DNA from: Saturnia japonica
Taxonomy: Eukaryota; Arthropoda; Insecta; Lepidoptera; Saturniidae
DNA length: 64,000 nucleotides
Direction of reading: 5' to 3'
Assembly: GCA_033032175.1 (NCBI GenBank)
Contig: CM065334.1
Span: forward strand, 5,143,705 to 5,207,704
In this document: piece after piece, positions 34,201-45,230 of the stretch
How the letters are laid out: each line of letters opens with the position of its first letter
Numbering within the stretch: the first letter of the stretch is position 1
The notes under the pieces: model-generated
Database searches by the model: none
Told to the model about the DNA's origin: nothing
What the model saw: only the letters and a program-made list of their open reading frames with translations
Program-made: the position numbers and the translations under genes

Positions 34201-37200
34201 ATGCAATGCTTATCTGATGACTTCTCAACCTATTCACGCCTGTATCCGCGAAGGGATAGGCAGAGGTGTACTAATTTAACCCTATATGACGTAATTTTAG
34301 GTGTCATTTTACAAGATGTTGTTTAGTTATTGAATTGAATTATAAATAGGGGAATGATGCTTTTTCGTATGTATAGTTTTTACCATTGTAATAATAATAA
34401 AAAAATAATTAAACAATAAAGAGAAAAGTTTATGGAGTGAAAAGTGGGTGAAAATTAAAAACGCACTTGCTACCATTGCGTTTCTCGAAGGATCCTATTT
34501 CATACATAGAGATGTTACTCTCTCCATAGTTAAATTATAAAAATATTCTATTCGCGTGAGGCTGGCAGAATTGTGGATACTGGAAGTTCAACTCACATGA
34601 CAGTGAATCTGTAGTTGTCGTGCGCAATCATACAGATAATAAACGCTTTCATGAATGCTCATGCCCTTCTCCGACCACTCAACCAGTTGTTTTTCTGTAA
34701 ATATAAATATAATTAATTAATTATAGATAAAAACAAAATAAAGTCCTGGCAGATTTGAGACATGGAAATTATTTTTTACAGATAATATGCACAAAAGGAC
34801 AGTTTAATTAAAGGAAATAAATATGGTATAATAAAAAATTAAATATTCAGATATTTTTAAAGAAAAAATTAATTGTTTGTTTGATTGTTCACATCAATAA
34901 TGGATGTTGGTATAACATATTATTGCACCTTCTGTAAAACAAGGGCACACCTACATTTTTGCAATTTTTCATTAAACACATTTGTTTTGCTAATATTGCT
35001 TTGAAGTAATAGGCTACCAGACAACTTTTCAAAAAACCTTAATTAATAATATTAATCATTATGAGTTTATAAAGCTAGGAAAAATATAATTTCACTTATA
35101 TAACCCATTATACATACTTAAAATAATGTCTGAACTTATATAATTTTAATTGACGTGCATACGATACCGCTGAACGCGTGACGTCATACCTGCAGTCAGT
35201 ACTACGTATAAAATTATAAATGCACCAATTAAGTAACATTGGCTTACACACGAATGACGTCACACGGTGTTATTGGTGTTTCGTTTGACATGAAGAACTG
35301 CACAAAATTTAGCAAATTTTTTATTATACCAGTAAAAGTATTTAATAAATTTTTATTGTTGTGTACTGTGATTTATTACCCCTTCCAGCTGAAAATCAGC
35401 CCCGAGTGCCACGTAGCTTTTCATAATGACGAGACGTAGTGTTGGATCATGTCTATTTTTATACTCTACATGTATGTATTTCCTTATGTGTGTTGATATT
35501 AGTTATTATTATTATATTCTATCTTCTTTTTTGTTCTATCTTCACGTTAAATCTATATGTAAGTGTATCACTGTGTTTTGATCTTTATGATTCAATAATT
35601 TACTACTATCTTTATTAGGAAGATTATTTTCAACGACGTTATATTTGTTTTTTTTTTTTTTTTTTGTTTACTGCCCATTCGCCTAATCCGTAAAAAACGT
35701 AACAGAAATAATTAAACCTTGTTAGTAAAGACAATAGTTACCGAGTTTGTGGAAGAGCAACACCAGGGCCAACTCGCTGCCTCGTGCGTTCGCGCAGCCC
35801 GAGTCGCAGGCCACTATCTCCAACAGGTTCACAAGCTCGCTCTCCTGTACCACACAATATATAGTTATTACATAATAATGCGGAAGAGTTTTTTTGTTTG
35901 TTTGTAAAATAAAACATCCTAATCCCGCTAACTACCAGTCGGATTCCAAAAATTATTTTCGTATATGTTGCCTGATTCACGAAGAATAGTATAGGTTATC
36001 TAAAATTAGGCTACACCTATCAGCTAGCCCTTAATATTGATTTTCGTTAAGCAAGTCGGAAGTGAAAGCGCTCCCGAATTGCTTTATTCGCGTGCGTTGG
36101 CGTAATGGTTAACAATACGTAAATATGATGTTATACAAAAATATATGCCCTTAGTATATCTAAAAAATAGTCCGTGACACCCCATGCATATCTCTTACAC
36201 ATAAACTACAATAAGGCATTATGTGACAAAAAAATTGTTTAAAATTAAAAATTATTTTTGACCAATTTTAATTCTAACGAACAAAAGTTACTTCATCTTA
36301 ATGCAATTTTATGAAATTAAACGTTGCCCTTTATAGCATGTTATTTGGAAACAGTTTAGGAGAAAATGGGAATTTGAAATTAGTAGTACCTGAGCGAGCA
36401 GTCCCGGCGCGGCGTGCTGGTGCAGTAGAGCCCGCAGCAGCCGCAGCCACTGGAGTGGCGTAACGCTGTGCGCGCCTCGGGCCAGCCCTAGCTTGTCGAC
36501 CACGATGCGCGACATGCGGGACACGTCACCGGCGGTGCACGCCGACTGCGATATCGATACTACACCCACAAACCACTAATGTTTATCAGTTTATTTATTT
36601 CTTCTTCTTGTTTTGGCGCCACAAAAAGCACTTGCCGTGTCAATGTTTTTAAAAAGCCTTCGTAAAATTTTCTATTAAACAAAACTAACAAGATAGTGGC
36701 TTCCTTATAAGAACTATCTAGGGAGTTTTTGTGACATCTCAAAATTCTCAAATTTCCAGTTTATATTTATAACTTGCTGTGCCCGCGACTTCGTTGGTGT
36801 GGACTACAGAATGCCGTCGATCGGGCGTACGCTTGAATCGTGCTACCCCCGCTTTCGGTTATATGCTCGTTGCGGGTGATCCTTAGATAGACATATGCTC
36901 TCGCTGACTTTTATCTAGGCCTTTTTAATATCTACAATTATGTAGAACATTAATTTGATATATCTCTCATGGTTTACTCAGCGCAAGCCATTTAAGCGCC
37001 CGAATTGATTCACCATGACCAGTTTATTTTTAATTTAAGCGGAACCCTAATTCTTTATCTAAAATAAAAGTAGCCTAAATTACTCCTTATAACATCAACT
37101 ATCTGCCAGTGAAAGTCCGATCAAAATCGGTCCAACCGTTTCGGAGATTACCCGGAACAAACAGAAACTCCAATTTTATTTATTTGTATAGACCAGCTGT

Positions 37201-40200
37201 GCCGTACGGTTTCACTCCTGTTGATCCACTTCACATGCTGATAAATAAACCCATAGATTTTAATCAATTCTGAATTCATCAAATCCCATAAGGACAAAAT
37301 AAGATATAGTCCAGAAATGCTCACCAAGCTCTTCAATGGAGACGTTCCGCTTGGTGTTGGTTCTCATCGCGTACTCCTCGATGGCTATGTTCATGCACGA
37401 GACAGTAATGCACGGAACGTGGCACGGACGCACCTTCATCTTCGTAAGGAACCTGCATCATAACGAGAACAATTGGGTTATATTACTTATTTCGATATAA
37501 ACTTTTTTATTATGTAAATACTGCATTGTATTGACTTTAAGAAATAATGTATTGACTTCCTCTCAAAAATCTACGACTGAGGCAGTAGCAAGCCGGCCGT
37601 AGTGCGGAGCGGACGTATACTGGAGAGGTGTTGGTGATATGATATAGATCACATTACTTACTACACATACTATTAGAAATGGTGGTTGGGTGGTAGGCCA
37701 CGATAATTGTGTCCGACAGGATCGCGACCACCATATACCCCACCATAGGGGTACGCTTCGGTATTAGACTTTTTTTTTCTCGGTACTGACCCTGATAGTA
37801 AGTAAGCACAGCGCAGTCCAAACACAACGGCGACCACCGAGATATCTTAAACCTTTCGGCAGTCACCGCTGTCTTGCCGACCTGCGTAAATATCTCTTTA
37901 CATTATTCTTACAGATCCCCCCCACATGTCATAAGAAGGAGGGAAGATCTCGTAAATAAAATTGATCGTGTACTCAATAACTGTAACCGTTTCGTCTTCC
38001 GTCTTCGTAAGTTTGATAATAATAATCCCAAATCCCCTAAATATTTAAAAACACTATTTCAACCTCTGTGGATAAGCACAATAGACAGCTAAGATCTTCT
38101 GATTGTTTATTTCTCAGTATACCAAGTCCTCATACTAACTTCCGCGACCGATCTTTCGTCGACTGTGAAATACGCTTCCTATCAACATTCAACTGGCCAA
38201 TTCTCGGGATTCCCCCAAATAACACTTTTTTTTACTTAATATTATTATGCACACCTTGCCTATACATTTTTCTTGCTCCCCTGGAAGACTCGTAGAGAAT
38301 GTTTTTTAGCATTAAGTCCTCCATTTGTACTTTTTTGTGCAATAAATAATACAAGCGGTCACCCATCGATCGAAATTCAACCAGCGACTTTTAAAAATAT
38401 ACTACGACTGAGGCGTTCTGTTAACATTTGCAGTATGGACCTAAGAAATAAATATTAAATCACTCGCAGTCACTTGTCATTGAGTGACAATGTCAATATT
38501 TGGGGGGGGGGGGGGGGGTCTAAGTTCAATGGCACTGATCAGATTAGGGTTCGCAGTATTATAACAGATATTACAGTTAAATTTTAGCTGTCTGCACTCC
38601 TCCATATGAACGTTAAACATGCCAAATCTCACAGTCTTCCGTGCACGCAACACACTTAAAAAGGTATCCGAAATCTTCTTCTCACGTATTAATATAATGA
38701 TAATAATACACTGGCCGGGAGAAGGTTCCACAGTTCCACGGTACGACAAACACGTCACTGTGTATCTTTTTTGGTTTGTCGTGTTCTAGGAAGTGCCAGT
38801 TTATATGCAGCTATGTTTACAAACAGCGACAACCGGGGACGTATCTTTTTTGGTTTGTCGTGTTCTAGGAAGTGCCAGTTTATATGCAGCTATGTTTACA
38901 AACAGCGACAACCGGGGACGGTCTCCGTTGTTTTTGGGCACAGTGGTTCGGCATCATTATCAGTCTTAGATAATTTACAGGTCAGTATGGGAATATTATT
39001 ATAGACATTGAAATAGATGAGTTGGTACCTATCGAAGAGGTTTATAGCATCGATGAGTACATCAGCTGGTAGATCGAACCACACTTTAAGGCATCGCAGT
39101 ACATGCGCAGCACCGTCGCGAGCGCCCGTCGTCACTTCACCGTTCTGCAACGTAACATAATCGATATAATTTCTCTGAAATACTAAATGAAAACCTAATA
39201 AAGAGAGCGCGCGAGTTCAATGCACTATTGCCAACTCCAACAAAATTCCAAGTCGCTATAATCAAAATCAAAAGTCGCCGAGTTTAATTTGGGTGCATCT
39301 ATAATTTCGTTCTGAAACAGGCACAAGAGGCCAGCGGTGGTCTGAAAATGAGGGGTGGCGACTGGCGGGTTAGGGGGTTGTTGCTAGTTACGTGAGAGGA
39401 AATGGTAAATTGTAGTGTGTGGTTGGAAAATCAAAACGCCAAAAATTTTAATTTTATAACCTAATTAAGTCGATCTAGTTAACAAGGAAGCTGACATGTT
39501 AATATTGGCCACGTTTTTGGTCAAGTCGAAAAAAAAAATTAAACTATACCTAAATTTGTCAATTTTATGAAAAAATCGATAAGTTATCGACTAAGTGCTG
39601 ATTAAACTGGAACGGAGCCAGTGTAGTACACTAGGTTTAATAAATGCCCGAGTTCCCAACTATAGCTAATAAAGCTAATTTCCTATACTATACTGTCGTT
39701 CAGAGATCAGGAAATTTATGAAAGCGAATGTACCTACTCTATAGTTAAATACTTGAATTGTTTTAAGTTTATTGTTTTTTTTCTATTTTACAAAAAACGT
39801 CACAATCGTCTAAAACTGTTTTGTTTTGTACTCTAAAAGTAGTTAAATAAGTCGCTAAATCATTTTTGTCGTTAAAACTTTTAAAACGCTAAGGTCGACA
39901 TTTCGAGCGACAAAGTCTCTAAATTGGCAACACTGGTTGAATTCAGTCGGGACCCGAGGCTTCACGCCTTGCCTCACGCGCTCTTACTGTACCGATGGTG
40001 CGCACTCTCTTTGATAACTATCGTACGCTAACAGATAGCGCTAATACACAAGTTATTCGCGCTTACTATAAAACAAAATCATTCTTAAGGTTCAGTCGGG
40101 TCAAGTCGGGCAAAGCAGAATCCTTCGATCGGACATGCTCAAAATCAAAATTTTTATCATTCAACTTAGGCTTATAAGGCACTTATGAATGTTAAAACAC

Positions 40201-41382
40201 TACTACCGGTTCAGAAAACATCTGCCAGTCATTGAGAAGAACCGGCAAGAAACTCGATTGGGTTTATCTTTTTGGTATTTATGCTATTGGCCTGAGGGGC
40301 CTTGACGGACGAAAAAGTGACACCTATAGCATGCAATTCCGCGAAATTCTAAGTAACCATTCCTATTGAAAAATATGCATAAATTTATTTAGTTTATCTG
40401 TCAATGCAAAATATATTTCATTTTACAAATATGTTCTAATGAAACTTTCCAGTTTATTGTTTATAATAAAACCTGATTTATAACATATTCCAATATTTAT
40501 TTGTTTGTTTTTGTATATGCTTATAGCACCCATGTGGTAATAGACATCATTTACAAACAGCGACCTTGCTAATATGCTAATGTGAGTTGCCAAATATATT
40601 GTGATATCTATATAACTAGCGGTCACCCAGTGATCGAAATTCGAACAGCAACTTTTTAATCATTTTCTGTTTGACATTTGCAGTATGAACCTAAACAATG
40701 AATATTATTATATCACTTACTGTCACTTTTCATTGAGTGATAATGTCAACATTTGGGGGGGGGGGGGGGGGGGGGTCTAAGTTTAATCAATGGCACTGAT
40801 CAGGTTAGGATTCGCAGTATTAATTTATTTAATGTAATGATATTAGTACCATATTATAGATAAATTTTAGCTTTTTACACTCCATCTCCATATAAACTCT
40901 AACCATACAATCATCTCACAGACTTCCGTGCACGCAATACACTTAAAAAGTTGTCCCGAAGTTTTCTTCTCACGTATTAATATAATGATACTAGTTGTAG
41001 GATAGACAAATGAACACCAATGACGAAATTCCAGGCTCATTACGTATCCAGTAATGAAGCCTGGGTGGTAGGGTGACTTGTCACAGTGCACATTTTTTTT
41101 GGTTTGTCGCGTTTCGGGATCAACCAGTATGTATCCAGTCGCAGAGGCTTATTACATGCCTGCATGAGAGCGACGACCGGCGACGGATTGAATAAATCTT
41201 ACCTCAGATTGAGCAGGCAAGCGCAGTTTAGGTTGGAACTTGTGCTCCATAAGCAGGTACTCGTTGAGCGTAGCGTAGAGATGCGCCGCGTCCGTGTCGG
41301 CAGCGTCCGGCGTCCTAGACGTCGACGCAGCAGGCGACGGACATTCGTCAGCATCCGGGTGCCTCGCGCCCGCTCTCAACAT
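31180..41382 (-). CDS. CycG: cyclin G (G-type cyclin), complete, nine coding exons
   Basis: Cyclin G proteins are atypical cyclins acting in growth control, DNA-damage response and PP2A regulation; in flies CycG affects cell growth and meiotic repair. Nine exons join in frame on the minus strand: 41203-41382 (coding part), 39029-39144, 37325-37452, 36390-36559, 35742-35844, 34597-34694, 33821-33946, 32123-32211 and 31180-31261. They total 1092 nt, 363 residues plus TGA, and every overhang matches. The cyclin box is roughly residues 63-175: DLPADVLIDAINLFDRFLTK, MKVRPCHVPCITVSC, then ISQSACTAGDVSRMSRIVVD and VTPLQWLRLLRALL, the cyclin G/I pattern. The tail RLVWRLSERTLKVLRPTDR is conserved in insect cyclin G as I remember it, and the end GSESSESEETSDW is an acidic Ser-rich cluster with CK2-like sites. 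The start chosen is the first in-frame ATG at 41382, with A at -3. Cyclin I is the only close alternative. Confidence 0.9.
32123..32211 (-). CDS. CycG: cyclin G exon 9
   Basis: The acceptor is tttgcaag and the donor is AAACAG|gtaatc. It encodes VLRPTDRLTSLLPTIEEQHF and AIETTPTRN, joining the preceding RTLK to give the conserved RTLKVLRPTDR, and leaves a two-base overhang that exon 10 completes to Arg. Confidence 0.88.
32300..32560 (+). mobile_element. SINE-like repeat in cyclin G intron
   Basis: It contains 'catccgaatccta' as a degenerate B box and 'accaccttcaagttgact', similar in order to the repeat at 17425-17640. Low certainty. Confidence 0.35.
33125..33549. mobile_element. probable MITE with GGATGTGA ends
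   Basis: It starts TAAGGATGTGAAAAAA and ends, reversed, TAGGGATGTGATTTTTT. The interior is A/T-rich with several 'aatcgatt'-like runs. Lies in the cyclin G intron 32212-33820. Confidence 0.5.
33821..33946 (-). CDS. CycG: cyclin G exon 8
   Basis: The acceptor is gtattgcag and the donor is CTCAAG|gtatca. It gives 42 codons beginning MSDTALGATRARVRRVESQY and ending RLVWRLSERTLK. If the donor is not used, reading continues 12 residues to TAG at 33782-33784, giving a possible short isoform. The spliced form is better supported because exon 9 continues with VLRPTDRL. Confidence 0.87.
34215..34285 (-). mobile_element. SINE fragment
   Basis: The minus-strand copy of the 3' part of the SINE at 10278-10514, 'gtacacctctgcctatcc'. 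Confidence 0.6.
34597..34694 (-). CDS. CycG: cyclin G exon 7
   Basis: The acceptor is tttacag and the donor is TGTCAT|gtgagt. It encodes KQLVEWSEKGMSIHESVYY and LYDCARQLQIHCH, an amphipathic helical segment of the C-terminal cyclin fold. It ends phase 0. Confidence 0.88.
35742..35844 (-). CDS. CycG: cyclin G exon 6
   Basis: The acceptor is gtggtacag and the donor is AACTCG|gtaact. It encodes ESELVNLLEIVACDSGCANA and RGSELALVLLFHKL, second cyclin-fold helices; one-base overhang to the next exon. Confidence 0.88.
35960..36372 (-). repeat. family A copy filling a cyclin G intron
   Basis: It matches the copy at 1-558 from 'gcctgattcacgaagaatag' to 'tagcatgttatttgg'. It occupies most of the intron 35845-36389 and ends about 18 bp from the splice donor of the preceding exon. 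Confidence 0.75.
36390..36559 (-). CDS. CycG: cyclin G exon 5 (cyclin box end)
   Basis: The acceptor is gggtgtag and the donor is GCTCAG|gtacta. It encodes ISQSACTAGDVSRMSRIVVD, corresponding to the ISQ...T..D..RME.IV pattern of vertebrate cyclin G, then TPLQWLRLLRALLHQHAAPG. The intron after it is almost wholly repeat-derived. Confidence 0.92.
36772..37190 (+). repeat. family B copy in cyclin G intron
   Basis: It starts CTTGCTGTGCCCGCGACTTC and ends 'ccaattttatttatttgtat'. It is followed at once by a family A start (37193-37225). Confidence 0.8.
37325..37452 (-). CDS. CycG: cyclin G exon 4 (cyclin box)
   Basis: The acceptor is gatgcag and the donor is AGCTTG|gtgagc. It encodes FLTKMKVRPCHVPCITVSC, the cyclin G signature segment, then MNIAIEEYAMRTNTKRNVS, with the E-E-Y-A helix. 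Confidence 0.92.
37780..37915 (-). mobile_element. LINE 3'-end scrap
   Basis: It shares 'aagcacagcgcagtccaaac' and 'accaccgagatatct' with the LINE region at 24820-24900. Confidence 0.6.
38349..38706 (+). repeat. family D copy with 17-G run
   Basis: It carries 'tcgaaattcaaccagcga'; the G run is at 38502-38518. Followed by a LINE scrap (38706-38757). Confidence 0.8.
38762..38919 (+). repeat. perfect tandem duplication, 2 x 79 bp
   Basis: The unit 38762-38840 is repeated without a change at 38841-38919. A diverged single copy seems to be at 41096-41185. Lies in the cyclin G intron 37453-39028. Confidence 0.93.
39029..39144 (-). CDS. CycG: cyclin G exon 3 (cyclin box start)
   Basis: The acceptor is gttgcag and the donor is TCGATAG|gtacca. 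It encodes NGEVTTGARDGAAHVLRCLK and VWFDLPADVLIDAINLFDR. The R-D followed by the NLxDR motif is the hallmark of the first cyclin-box helices. Confidence 0.9.
40140..40275 (+). mobile_element. LINE 3'-region fragment
   Basis: 'cttataaggcacttatgaat' and 'agaaccggcaagaaactcg' are a block I remember as frequent at the ends of lepidopteran LINEs. Confidence 0.5.
40617..40988 (+). repeat. family D copy with 21-G run
   Basis: Same order of blocks as 38349-38706; the G run is at 40755-40775. Confidence 0.8.
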
Positions 41383-41420
41383 TATCGGGCTTGTAGCGCG
41401 AGCAGAGGGTGAATCGGCAC
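41203..41420 (-). CDS. CycG: cyclin G exon 2 (first coding exon)
   Basis: The acceptor (minus strand) is tttaaag and the donor is TCTGAG|gtaaga. Coding starts at ATG 41382-41380 and gives 60 codons to the donor: a Pro/Ala/Ser/Asp-rich N-terminus, then DAAHLYATLNEYLLMEHKFQ and PKLRLPAQSE, the short helical segment that precedes the cyclin box in G-type cyclins. Confidence 0.85.
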
Positions 41421-42285
41421 CTTTAAACCACACACAACAAGGGAATTAGACTTAAACCTATTTGTGAAATAAATTCTCTACTAACCGGCTAAATTTTCAG
41501 GCGGTTATTAATCAGTGCAAATTAATAATTAATCGCTTCAATTATTAAGTGACAGTAATTTGGACGCCTCAAACGTTTACAAAACTAAGAAGAAACAGTA
41601 AATTTACCTTCGTAGTATCACCAGAGAATGACCTCTAAAAGAACTTTATGAGGTAAATAAAATACATTAAACGCTGATCATCTTTAACATTCCATAGGTG
41701 ATACAGTACAGGAAAATGTGTCAAATCGTTTACGTATTAATCAAAACTATTTTTGGCTTGTGTACAAAAAGTAAATATCATTACAACAAAAACGTTTTAT
41801 AAGTGAAACTTCTTTGGAAGCGATAGGAGTTAAATCCCAAGGACGAAATTAACTGCAACGTTTCTGACGCAGTATTGCTATTTACATGGCAAAGTTTCAG
41901 AACTGTAACTGACGGTAAGCACAGTACAATCCAAACACAATGGCCAACAACGCAAATCCAGTCGTCGTTGTAATGCAATTCTGTCTGCGTCATCATGTGC
42001 AGGATTTATCTGACTTCACATGACGAAACACGACGCGCAAAAGTGAATTACTTGAATTTGATCAGTTGGGTTATACAACAGTAATACTACCCCCACTGCG
42101 TTTTCTACAAGCAGATAGAGATAGATGAGCGCGATTGAATAAGATAAATGTAAGCGCTCGAACAAGAAAAATCTTACACAATTTAGCAACGATTATTCTA
42201 CAGTGAAAATTTTTGATGCCCAAAGTAGTTTTACTTGTCACATGTACAAAATCATTGCAATTAAAGTCAATTAAATAGTACATAC

Positions 42286-42420
42286 CTATGCGTGCGCAGG
42301 AGCAAGCAGCGGCTAAGTGTCGTTGTGTATGCCCGCACCGATTCCCCCACGGCTCGACGACCCGACGGTTTGAGGACCGGGCGCGAAGGCCCTAGTACCT
42401 GACCACAAGAGAGCGCTTTT
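42286..42420 (-). other. CycG: probable cyclin G 5'-UTR exon and promoter-proximal region
   Basis: A GC- and CpG-rich block in AT-rich surroundings ends, on the minus strand, with CGCATAG|gtatgt, a good donor in phase with the acceptor tttaaag|GTGCC at 41421. The frame is open for about 40 codons upstream of the cyclin G ATG but contains no ATG before a TAG, so it is most likely untranslated. The upstream limit and the transcription start are not visible; 42420 is a guess. An alternative first exon with an earlier ATG cannot be excluded. Confidence 0.45.
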
Positions 42421-43244
42421 GTACAACGTACTGCAGCTATACTAAGGCCGCTGAACGCCGACTCGATAATAATGTAATAGGAAGTTGTCGATAATAGAAC
42501 AATATCGTCGAAGTACAGAAGAGGAGATTGAAAGGTTTTTGGTTAGGACTTCAAATTGAAGAAACTGATTATACGTTCAGTATTATTTACACAAAAAACT
42601 GTAATAAGTAATTATAATACTGATAGGAATATAAAAATTCTAATTATATTAACTAATATAAATGATGTGGTATTTGGTAAAAGGTAGAGATCAGGGAACA
42701 GGAGTGAGGATAATACGGAGATTTCGTTTATAGGTTACCGGGTGCAATGTCTTGTTGAAAAACAATTGCCCAGCTACCTGAGCGCCTCTTGACGACTCGT
42801 CAGATACTTACAACAGTGGTTGAGCACTGCTATAGGCCAGGTACTCTGAACTCACAAAAGCAAGGCACAGAGACTGAAAATTCTATAGAATTCGAATAAC
42901 TTTTAGCCTCGGTCTATAGCCCCTTGACCCTTTAGTATACACCGGGAATTGGTCCCTTGATACTATTTTTACACGAACCAATCGAAGGTCCTTCGCTGAA
43001 TGCGATTAGGGTCTCTTGACAGGGACAAACACAAACGTTCATTTAAATAATTACCTGGAAAATTGTTACGTTAAGTACCACGAAATAATGACAAATCAAT
43101 CAATTGTTAATATATGAATCAGGTCAAACAGTGTCATTAAAATTTAGTAATTATTATGTCTAATTTATATTTTTAAATCATTGACATGCTATGAGATTAA
43201 AAGCGGATATACTTATCGTTCACAATACTATACTAATACAATAA
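42421..43244. other. upstream of cyclin G; nothing recognised
   Basis: It should contain the cyclin G promoter on the minus strand. I see no TATA box at a sensible spacing, no exon and no known repeat. Confidence 0.4.
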
Positions 43245-43876
43245 AGCGGCTTTATCCGCGTGCTCTGGCCTAATGGTTAATGATACGTAAATAGAATGTT
43301 CTAGAAAAACATCGGTCCTTAGTGGAAATATCTAAAAAAAAGTGCGCGATACCATATTTAGACCTATCACTTATACATAGACCACATTAAGGTATTTTGT
43401 GCTGAAAATTTGTTGAAAAATAAAAAGTGATTTATGAGCATTAATTTTAAGCATGGCATATTGATTCTTACAAACAAAAGTTACTCCAACATAAAGGCAA
43501 TTTTGTGAAATTAAACTTTGCCCTTTATAGCATGTTATCTGGCAACATAGTAAAGATAATGGAAAATTTCAATAATTTAACACTCCGTTTGGGTCTATGA
43601 CTATAAGTACTGTAGTAGTAATGGCGCGAATGAGTCTTGTAGACCTGGCCCACTTGCCGAGATCCGTGCAAAAATTATTGTTGTATTTTATTATTATAGG
43701 CTAAGATCCCGCTAAGACTCCAAGAGGCGGAGCAGTAACTATTAATGCAAAGCAATCTAGAAAGCTGTAGGCACTGTATAGAAAGTGAGAAAAATTTTGA
43801 TAGGCTACACGGGTGCGTGGCGGCGCGTTGTTTAACGGATAAAATTAACACGGGTGTAACCGTGGAGCACAGCTAG
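43245..43876 (-). repeat. family A copy
   Basis: It is the longest uninterrupted copy, ending in 'ccgtggagcacagctag' at 43860-43875 (the element's start on the minus strand). Confidence 0.75.
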
Positions 43877-45064
43877 TTTTAGCTTTTATTTCGGTATTTT
43901 TTTGTTTATCATACAGCCAGTTTGTATAATAACGTTTGTTGGTTGAGTAAAAGAAAGTCTTTACATAAGACTTAAAAAATATATTACTTTTTGACGTGAC
44001 AACGTCTTATAAATTGGTTTGCCAGGTGACACTTCAAGAAACTGCGTTACGCTCCGCTCACGTTATGCGCTCACAATGAGAGCGAGTGAGAGGCACGCGT
44101 CCCTTCCACTCGGGCATGGTTAGCCCGCCTAAGAGCGAGAGAGACAGACATAAAGTCGTTGTCACGTAAAACTTTCGCCCGTATACCGACTTTACAGGCA
44201 ACCAATTTTTTTAAAGATACAACGTAGGTAAAATAAAAAAACTAGAACCACATTTTTGTCAAATGCTTCGTAATTCCATTTTATATAAGATCTAAGGCAA
44301 AGCATCAGTAAAACATTTTGTTTCACTGTATATTTACCATGTTTCAAAGGGTGTCAAAATAATTTAACAAATCTAGACCATCCAGTATTTACTAAAATAG
44401 CCTTAAACATATTATGCTTATAATAGTTTAAAGATATATTATTTACACACACACACACATAAACAAAAACATAAATAACTCCCGTTCATGTTTATCACTA
44501 AACAACAAAACCTTATCAGCAAAAACAATATACTTTCCTCTATATAAAAAAAAAACCATTACTTAACTAGAAATATTGGTAGTAACAAAATTAATACATT
44601 ATTAAAAAGACTCCCGCAATGCATCTCTACATCTAGTTTATGACATTCGTATTAATTTATTCGTATTAAAGGTAAGTTTAAAAATTTAATAAGCCCCCGA
44701 CGCAAGTTATTTGTTATTCATTGTGACTATTCCAATGAGCCTAAACACGATATCTCTGCTGTACGCTGGTGAAGAGTTAGGTATATCCTGGAGTATTAGG
44801 TCAAGGCTATGGTTCTTCTAATATCATTGATGTAACAGATACTAAATTTCGACTCATTCAGACCGGTCGAAGATGCTCACATCTATTTATCAACTAAACG
44901 CTCTCTCGATCAAGTTACATTTCAAACAAAAATACACTAGATTAAAATCGGTTCAGCCGTTTAGGAGTTACGATGCCACAGACAATAGATACGGTAAACC
45001 GTCGGGGATTAAAGACATAGTTAATTTTTTTAAAAAACCTTATTCTATACTAATATCATAAAGC
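43877..45064. other. no gene seen; a GC-rich block at 44030-44210
   Basis: The block 44030-44210 ('gttacgctccgctcacg', 'cactcgggcatggttagccc') stands out in composition but is not open in any frame for long. The rest is AT-rich, with a short (CA)n at 44446-44458. Confidence 0.35.
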
Positions 45065-45230
45065 TGAAGAGTTCGTTTGTTTGGTTTAACGCGCTAATCT
45101 CAGGAACTACTGGTTCGAATGGATAATTATTTTATTGTTGGTTAGCCCATTTATCGAGGAAGGCTATATAACATCACGCTACGACCAATAGGAGTGGGGT
45201 ATCAATGAAAAATATTGAAAAACGTGCAAA
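45065..45230 (+). repeat. family E copy
   Basis: It carries 'ggtttaacgcgctaatctca' and 'atcacgctacgaccaatagg'. Confidence 0.6.

Noticed and set aside
38762..38919. CRISPR-like or satellite array
   Set aside because: Only two units without spacers, in an insect nuclear intron; a simple tandem duplication.
41086..41412. 108-codon + strand frame over the cyclin G exon
   Set aside because: It is the antisense shadow of the cyclin G coding exon on the minus strand.
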